Positions 56,801 to 64,000 of a stretch of 64,000 nucleotides of DNA are shown piece by piece. This DNA is from Anas platyrhynchos (taxonomy: Eukaryota; Chordata; Aves; Anseriformes; Anatidae): contig NC_092612.1 in the NCBI RefSeq assembly GCF_047663525.1, positions 5,117,501-5,181,500 of the forward strand, in the 5' to 3' direction. Numbering within the stretch: the stretch's first letter is position 1; each line of letters begins with the position of its first letter. Under the pieces are notes generated by a model. That model searched no databases. It was not told where the DNA came from and worked only from the letters and a program-made list of their open reading frames with translations. The translations under genes were made by a program, and so were the position numbers.

Positions 56801-59800
56801 ATGTACATCTAATTGTTAGACTGATGAATTTGTCCCCAGTATTGATGACAAAGCACACTATAGATGCTGTCTAGGCTACTGGAAAAGTATTTGTTCCGAA
56901 GTCAAATGACTTCCAGGTGAGGTCAATGCTGAGCATGCTCTTTCTGCCTCCTTCTTCACAGTGCTCATAGTAGATCGCTTGAGTATGTTAGTAAGATTCT
57001 CTTATAAACCACTAGTACGTCTCTGGAATTTTGAATTTACGGTGACTTTACGCTCTTCTTTCTCGCTCCTCTAGGCGGTTTCATCTGTTACCAGAGCTCT
57101 GGAACTCTTTGTGAAACCTGAAGAGCTGGGTGGAGAGAATTGCTATAAATGTAGCGAGTAAGATTTTGACGAATTAGGTCTTAATCCTAGATGTCAGTTT
57201 TATATGTTGCATGACTCTGTTGGACTACCTCTAAACTTTGGATCTACTTACGAGTTTTGTGGAAGTTTATAAAACACTTGGATTTTTGTTTCTTTGGAGG
57301 GGGGAAGTCTTGTTCAGAGGCATTCCCTATGGGTTTGCAATTCTCTGGCTCGTATTTTGCCATCAGAATTCAAAAAGAGATACTTTTGTTCTTTCTATTT
57401 ATTAGCTCTCGACAGTACTTTTCTTGATGTAAACTGCCCAGTTTCCGTTGTTCTCTGGGCTAGCGGCTAATTTTCACTGCTTACGCTGTAGGTCCTACCT
57501 TGGAGCGGGCAATGTATCAAACTGAACTATTGTGTTTCAAAGGATGGCAGACAGTTTCAGTGTCTTTCCAGACAAGCTCAGTACATGAAGACTTCCTACT
57601 GTTAAATGTCTCCCTCCTGTAGAATGACCACGTGCTTCTGTTGTATTTTTGATGTTGATAGACGACCCATGTTGGAGATTATTTGCAATTTCTAGTCCTG
57701 GGGACCAAGGCTTTCTTGTTCCACTTTCATTATTTGTATTTCCCTTGAAAGCTGAAAGAATGTATTCAGGATTGGAGTTCAAATAGCCACTTTTGTAGAC
57801 CAAGAAATGGTACCTTGCCATCCAACCTGGTAATACCCTTTCGCGAGAGATTCCTGTTCCCGCTATGCCCGGGGTTTTGGGAGAATTTACCTTCTTCACT
57901 GTATTAACAAACCTGACACGCAGTGCATGGGTTTATGAAAAGAAAAAAGACCAACCTATTATGCAAGTAAATGTCATTCAAATAGCATAGACATGCGTGA
58001 GACATTAAAACGAGTTTGTTTTGGGGGCGAAAAAAGAAGATGCCTTCAAACACTTATCTCTGCTTGTTTTTAAGGTGTAAAAAGATGGTTCCTGCATCCA
58101 AGAGATTTACCATACACCGTTCTTCCAAGGTTCTCACACTATCACTGAAAAGATTTGCAGATTTCACAGGTGGAAAGATCAACAAGGTATATTTACCACT
58201 GTAATGCAACTATATCATCGTGTAATGGGACATCCCCCAAAGCTGAAAGTTGTTAATATTTTCAGACAATAATTGTAGACTAACGACTATGGCTTATTCT
58301 TTCTCTTACTATCAATAAAGTTCCTGCTTGACAAGAAGCATATGCTTTCCTCTGAGAAGGCTGATTCATCAGGAAACAGTTCTCTGCAACTTCTAGTCTT
58401 CAACATTGTTTATGGGAAGACTTATTTGTAGTGAATCAAGAAATATCTTCTAGAAATATATTCTAGAAATAAATTCTAGTCTGTGTTTTTTGGAAGTGTT
58501 TTTCTCTGGCTAGTCCACGAAGTACTCTGGGATAATTTTTCTATCTTCTTGGTCTCTCTTTAGGAGGTGAAATACCCGGAGTATTTGGACCTGAGAGCCT
58601 ACATGTCACAGTCAATGGGAGAACCAGTGCTCTATGCCTTATACGCGGTGCTGGTACATCACGGTGTCAGCTGTCACTCAGGACACTATATATGCTATGT
58701 AAAGGTAGAAGTCAACAGCATTTCTAACAGGGTAAAGGTTGTGCTGGCAAACCAATGAAAGCGTGACTAGCAGCTACTGTTTCTAGGGAAAAAGATTTCA
58801 TTATATTTTTATTTGACACGTGTGTATTTTGTTCCTATCCGTGATTTCATTTGGAACACGTGCAATTCACCTAAAGAAATGGTTGTCTTTATTTGCAGGC
58901 TGGTAATGGACTTTGGTATCAGATGAATGATGCTAAAGTAGTCCGTACTGACATTAAGAGAGTTCTTGGTCAGCAAGCTTACATACTTTTTTATATCAGG
59001 TAATAACAAATCTTAACATGTGTTCAGAAGAGATTTACTTTCTTGTTATGGATATTTTTCTGTTTTGCAAGTGTTTTTCTTGCTATCCCAGGGAAAGATT
59101 ATTATTTGTCTAATTCAGTTCTGTCTAACCTGAAATTCTCTGTGTCATTTATTATCTTTTGTTGCTTGGCCTGAAACTGCAGCACTTGTGTAAATTGCTA
59201 TCTATGTGTTACCTGTAGCTGGCTAATTTAGAGAAGGAGAGAAATGAAGGTCATCTGTGGTGTAAGAATGAATTATTGCTCTGAAAGTGATAGTCTTAGT
59301 AGGAAGACTGTTCTCTCCTTTTCAGTTTGTAGTCTTGGCGAAGCCTTCTGTAGAGAAGGCTTCCATATCGTATGAACTGTTCCTCTAAAATTATAGGATG
59401 GGATTTAATCCAAGAGTAGGCTGAAAGAAAAACTAAACTCCGATCACTGCTCTTTTCTGAAGGCGCTATGATTTGACACTTGGAGAACGTGCGTTTTACT
59501 TGCCAGCACCATCTTATCCCTGTTCATTCCCTCCTGGTCAGCAGGGGGCTAATAGTAAGCAGGCTGGATTTATGGGACCACGACTTCTTTCTCATATGAT
59601 TAAGGTAATTCAGGGAAGTGGGAGGGCAGGTAACGGCACCAAACTGCTAGTGGGTTTGGGGTTTGGTGTGGGGTTTTTAGTTTGGTTTTCGGCATCTTAG
59701 TTTTGTTTTCCTTCCCATGCTGCAGCTTTCTCCACAGCCCTCATGCTACAGCCAGAGTCATTCAAACAGTGGTTACTGCTAAATTGTGCAGCCATGCGAC

Positions 59801-60995
59801 TCCATTACTTAATACCTCCAAGACAGCTTTCTAAAGCACAGAGAGCTACGCTCTTTGACAATTTAAGCAGAGTGTACTAATCCTCGAATCATTTAAAAGA
59901 GGACTTGTTTTTCCTATCGTTGTCACTTTAGCTAAGACAGGGAAAACTAATTGTCTTATTCCTGAGCACCAGAACAATTACTTCAGGCTTTTCAGGGTAT
60001 GTTTAAAGGGGAAAATAAATATATTTGGGAATAGCAGCAGGTAATGTTAAGTTGTTTGGCTGGTTTTCAAAGATGATGTTAATTTGATTCCAATCGGCTG
60101 TAAACCAAAAGCAGGAATTGAATACGCTTATTGGACTTGCATTTATCTTTAAAGGGCAGTGTGTTTTTCTTTGTAGGTGTTAAGACCATTTGTAGAAATA
60201 CTCAGTAGGAGAGTTGTGTGTTTCAAAATGTTAAATGCAGTGTTTGCGTTAATCCATCTTGCCATTTCTTCTTTTTAAATACAGAATTCAAGCCGTTTAA
60301 ATGGAAATGGATCCATAAAAGAGGACGCAAAGACCACTGGTGTCACCCTAAAAAGGCCATCTTCAGCACCACCAATGGCCTGTGTTCAAAACCAGACAAT
60401 TACCAGGCCTTCAATTACTGATCCGTCAAGAAAACAGAAGATCACCACCAGTATTCACAATAAATTGCCTGCTCGTCGGACTGTGTCACAGCCTGACTGT
60501 CTTAGCAGTGCTGCGGAGGATGAAGATCTCTACCAGGCTGTTCCTTCATCCACAATTACAAATTCGGTAATGCAAATGAAGCAAATGCAAACAAGCAAAA
60601 AAGTTTCTGATGAGATTTTTGTGGAGCCAACAGTGAATGAAAATCCTAAACTCAGCTCTGATAACACAGTCCCTCACGGTGCAGAATCTTCAGGAAAATC
60701 TGAGGAGGAGTCAAAGGGCTTATTTAAAAGGAATTGCAATGCAATGTCCTCTAATGGAATTTTGGTTGGAAAGGTAGTCCGTACATTGCAGCATTCCGGT
60801 TCTTCCTGTCAGAATGCTGACGAAGGAAGATCCCAGCATGAGCTGCCAAAAACCAATTCACTAAATGGTGCTATTAGGTTAGTTAATGAATCTAAAGAAA
60901 ACGCACTGAAACTTGATGATTCCACTTGCCGAGTTGAACCTGTTAAACCTTCTGAGATGTTCTTTTCCAAAACAAACGGATTGCTTGAAACATAG
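53895..60995 (+). CDS. USP42-like: USP42-like deubiquitinase, complete catalytic domain
   Basis: A ubiquitin-specific cysteine protease of the USP42/USP36 type, which removes ubiquitin from nuclear substrates such as histones and p53 in the known human enzyme. Exons: 53895-54132, 54876-55076, 55671-55781, 55941-56043, 56248-56315, 56472-56542, 57075-57157, 58075-58186, 58564-58704, 58899-58999, 59463-59604 and 60285-60995, giving 693 residues. The Cys box [16 protein letters not shown] places the catalytic Cys near residue 119. The zinc-finger cysteines (CLNC, CYKCSECK) and the His box ([14 protein letters not shown]), plus WYQMND, are all present. USP42 rather than USP36 is indicated by [44 protein letters not shown] and VPSSTITNS. 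The N-terminus is a short Lys/Ser-rich leader unlike human USP42. The last exon runs into TAG at 60993-60995, where a splice donor would be expected. Confidence 0.87.
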
Positions 60996-61365
60996 ATTCG
61001 CTCCATCGAGAATTTCTCACCTATGATGTATTCGGGAGTGTTTAGTGTGTTCCTAATTCAGGTGAAATACTGAGAAAACACAGCACAAATGTGATTGTAA
61101 GACTTTGTGGTATTATCCCATTAGAATTTGCAGACCTGAGCTTACATTAGAACTTGCCAACTGAAGCTCAGCTGAGATAAAAATTCCTAAGTTTCATAAA
61201 GTAGATTTTGGGAGGTGAGTTGGGGTTATCTTTGAAGTGTAGATAATGCATACAACTCAAAACGGTCTTGCTTACCATTTAATGGAGAAATTCTGACAAG
61301 ACTGGTCCTCAGTACTACTACAAATAGTATTTTTTTGTCTGCTGACTTGTGCGTTTTGATTGCAG

Positions 61366-61454
61366 ATGCCTGGAGCTATGCCTTCAGTCAATCGAGAAGT
61401 CATCACAGAGTCCCTCACAGCCAGCCAGCTGAACAGCTTGTCAGAGGAAACGAG
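61366..61454 (+). pseudogene. USP42-like downstream exon, possibly unspliced
   Basis: An 89-bp exon between acceptor TTTTGATTGCAG and donor GTAAAA. It encodes MPGAMPSVNREVITESL and continues in phase into the C-terminal exon at 62341. It resembles the USP42 segment after NGLPGK. The preceding exon would have to end near 60989, but no GT donor is visible there, so this exon may be stranded unless another donor or promoter is used. Confidence 0.55.
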
Positions 61455-61734
61455 GTAAAATGAGCACAGTCTGATTAAGACAAGACCTTTTGGAAGTTCG
61501 ATACGGTTTTATCTGTCTACTAATAGTATTTAATGGAAGGATTTAAATTAGTACAATTCCATACTGTATGTCCAGCGTTACGAACAGAACTAATGATCAG
61601 CACTGAGCATATCACTCTGATGCAGGTTGGTGCCTCAAGGAGAACTCGTGTTCCTTCATAGAATGTTTTTCCATTTTTCTCCACTGTCTGGAGAAACATT
61701 GGCTGTTCCCCGCTCGCCCCTATGCCTTTTTTCT

Positions 61735-62232
61735 CAGAGCAGCAGGTATAAGGAGACGGATGTGTTTGCTTTTTTAGTGCAATGGCTTCAGAAGCAAGAG
61801 GGGAAAAAGCACTTTCTCTGGGAGCTGGAGAAGGTGTCCTAATCGCAGGAGAGGTTTCTAAATGGCATATCTTTGCGAGGGCTTAAGACTCTGAAGAAAG
61901 AGGCTGCTTTTTTTCATTTCCAACACTGGCTGTTCTTCCTGAGCCCCGCCTTCTATTTTTGCAGTCATAGGAAATGTGAATGTAAATTTGTGGGAGAGAG
62001 GTAGAAAACTCTGTTTCAACTGGTGTTTTTTTGGCTATGTGGGGAGACCAAATCGAGTGGTTTTGAACCTTCTGGCTCTTATTCAGAGCAGCAGCATGTG
62101 GAGGGAGACAGATGCGTTTGCTTTTTTAGTGCAATGGCTTCAGAAGCACGAGGGGAAAAAACACTTTCTCTGGGAGCTGGAGAAGGTGTCCTAATCACAG
62201 GAGAGGTTTCTAAATGGCATATCTTTGCGAGT
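61735..62232 (+). repeat. Intronic tandem duplication, about 350-bp period
   Basis: 61735-61880 (from CAGAGCAGCAG to CTTTGCGAG) is repeated at 62084-62230 with few changes. The intervening 61880-62083 stretch matches 50195 onward in the upstream copy, which carries this unit only once. The duplication therefore arose after the two gene copies separated, or was lost in the fragment. Confidence 0.85.
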
Positions 62233-62340
62233 GTTCCTGTAGTCCGGAGGTTTTTGTTTGTTTGTTTGCCTTTGGAAGGTTTTACTGTTAATCTTCACGT
62301 CCTTCAGCAGAAGTGAGAAATGTGATTTTATTTTGTGCAG

Positions 62341-63415
62341 TGTCACGGACCCTCTGAAATCTACTGGGAATGATGAATACCTCGCAGAGTACCGATTTGA
62401 TGACGGTGGAGACAAGGAGAAACCAAGAAGATCAAAAGAACGTGACCTCATTTCAAAAGAAAACGTTTTGTACGGCAAAGAGTCTTCTGAGCCTGGTGAG
62501 AAATTGTGGCAAACTTCCTCTCTCAAGTGTGACACTGAATGTAGCTCTAAAAAGCTTTCCTCCTCATCTATTGCAGAGAGATGCCAAGGTAGAAAGGACA
62601 AGACTAAAAACACTGAGAAAGAGCATTACCAAAGCAAGAGGGAACATGCTCCTAGTGAAGAGAAGGAGAGTCAAAAAGCAGATCCTTCCAGCAAGAGGAG
62701 GTGTTCTCAGAGCGTGGAAGTTGTTGAGCAAAAGCGTCACAAGCAGGAGCACTGGGAGGGAAGCAGGTGCAGATCTTTCCCTGGTGAAAGAAACAGCCCT
62801 GAGAATGGCAGAAGAGCAGTCAAATATTCAAAGTCCAGATCTGGCAGCGGAGGAAGATCAGAACAAGGTAGCAATAGATATTACCGATCCAAAGGGGAAA
62901 GAAGTTGGAGCAGAGAAAGATACTATCGAGATGAAGCACGGAGATGGGAAAGATGTAGCTATTCCAATGATTACTATTCACCTCATGCGACAGGAGACAG
63001 TAGAGAGAGAAAGTTCTCTCACGGCGATGCAGCCTTTGACAAATGGACTGCAACTTACTACGGCAGGTCACATAAGCATTATCATTACAAAAGTGGATGG
63101 CCTCACGGTTCCCTCTTGAGAGATGAAGATGTACGTCGCTTTAGCACACCCCGAGCAGACTTGCATCGTTGCTCGGTATCTCAGCAACATTCTGGAAGAC
63201 ATTCTCGTGAAAGACATGCGCTTCCACCTGTGTCAGCTCATTTGGAGAACTGTCGCCAGAAAAATGAAACAGAAGGAAACAGAAAAAGAAAATGTACCCG
63301 TGCAGAAGGTAGTGAAAGTGAAATAGAAAGGAAAGACAGAAAGATAGAAAAGGAGCTTTTAGGTGGTGAAAAAAATGCAAAAATATCACAAGTTCTAGAA
63401 GAAAAAGAAGTCTAA
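62341..63415 (+). pseudogene. USP42-like C-terminal Arg/Ser/Lys-rich exon
   Basis: A long open exon (358 codons) after acceptor TTTTGTGCAG. It encodes a charged tail typical of the USP42 C-terminus, with RSKGERSWSRERYYRDEARR, RWERCSYSNDYYS and SGRHSRERHALPP as recognisable parts. It likely directs nuclear localisation and RNA or chromatin contacts. The frame ends EEKEV-stop at 63415. The next bases in another frame read KKKSKDKHGEKDSK-stop (to 63444), which matches the expected USP42 tail KKKSKDKH. A frame change in the A-rich stretch at about 63369-63405 has therefore shortened the tail. Whether this exon is spliced to the catalytic part is doubtful (see 60995). Confidence 0.7.
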
Positions 63416-64000
63416 GGATAAACATGGAGAGAAGGATTCCAAGTAAGCAAGGATTCCAGCATACTCCGCATTTTTTATCCTAATTCTTTTCTGGGTGCTT
63501 CTCATGTATTCCTTTTTTTTTTTCTCCTTTTTTTTTTTCTCCTTTTTTTTTCTTCTCTATTTTCTTCTTTTTTTTTTTTTTTTTTGTTCTGATAGTGTCT
63601 AAGTTACTTAGATAGCATCAGCTGGCTGGGGATCATGTTGTTAGGTTGATCGGTGAAGATAGGAAAGCTATTGCTGAATTGTGTCAGAGCACTAGCTTTG
63701 GACCACATAGTTGGAAACACATCCGTACACCATTCTGGATTAGGTTAAAAGTTTTTTTCTGCTTGCACGTATTCCAGAGCTAGCCATTGTTAAGGATCTG
63801 TGTACAAACCAGGACCTATGGTCCTTCAATCTGAGGGCTTAAGTTTGCTACATCTAAAGTAAGTTGCGTGTGCACAAAGCACCACAAAATAGCTGACATG
63901 CTGCAAATCATCACCTGTGGTAAAATAAATAAAGTTTCATATAGGCAACAAGTGCCACATCTTTTTTTCTCTTTTAAACTTGCATGTTTCTTTCAGACTT
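63416..64000. other. Downstream flank with T-rich tracts
   Basis: T-rich simple sequence at about 63508-63584, then AT-rich DNA. An AATAAATAAA cluster at 63924-63933 could act as the poly(A) signal of the USP42-like C-terminal exon. No further coding exon is visible before the window ends. Confidence 0.45.

Noticed and set aside
57537-57899. 120-residue minus-strand frame inside a USP42-like intron
   Set aside because: No domain or family likeness, antisense to an intron. Possibly old repeat sequence.
53895-60995. Assignment as USP36 rather than USP42
   Set aside because: The catalytic cores are alike, but the flanking phrases ([40 protein letters not shown]) fit USP42, as does the C-terminal tail.

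Overview
The window looks like nuclear DNA from a bird. CR1 LINEs are the dominant interspersed repeat, including one full-length copy. The coding genes have vertebrate exon-intron structure with GT-AG introns, and a very GC-rich block of tiny introns (about 20.0-28.9 kb) resembles avian microchromosome or multicopy-gene sequence. The species cannot be resolved from sequence alone. All gene models were built by eye from reading frames, splice sites and remembered family sequences; nothing was aligned by computer.

Layout. 1-20 kb: AT-rich intergenic DNA with no supported host gene. It holds a near-intact CR1 LINE (5678-9790, minus strand, both ORFs open), four short CR1 3' ends, simple repeats and a solo LTR of an old endogenous retrovirus (19543-20017). 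20.0-28.4 kb: a GC-rich island with two genes on the plus strand. The first is a 5'-truncated maestro heat-like repeat (MROH) family copy with an in-frame stop. The second is an unrecognised gene predicted to encode a signal-peptide, single-pass membrane protein from small symmetric phase-1 exons. 28.4-30.2 kb: repeat-like spacer and probable 3' UTR. 30.3-39.3 kb: ZC3H11A on the minus strand, 16 coding exons, with one apparent single-base frame break. 42.5-43.5 kb: a CpG island that probably serves ZC3H11A and an unidentified plus-strand transcript. 43.5-50.2 kb: non-coding or unassigned. 50.2-63.4 kb: USP42-like deubiquitinase sequence on the plus strand. A truncated 3' fragment of one copy is joined directly to a GC-rich presumed promoter/first exon of the next copy. 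That copy has a complete catalytic domain but seems to have lost the splice link to its arginine-rich C-terminal exons.

The genes do not form one pathway. ZC3H11A is a conserved nuclear mRNA-export factor. The MROH-like and USP42-like loci look like members of amplified, partly decaying families. The most unusual items are the unrecognised phase-1-exon membrane-protein gene and the fused USP42-like tandem-duplication junction.
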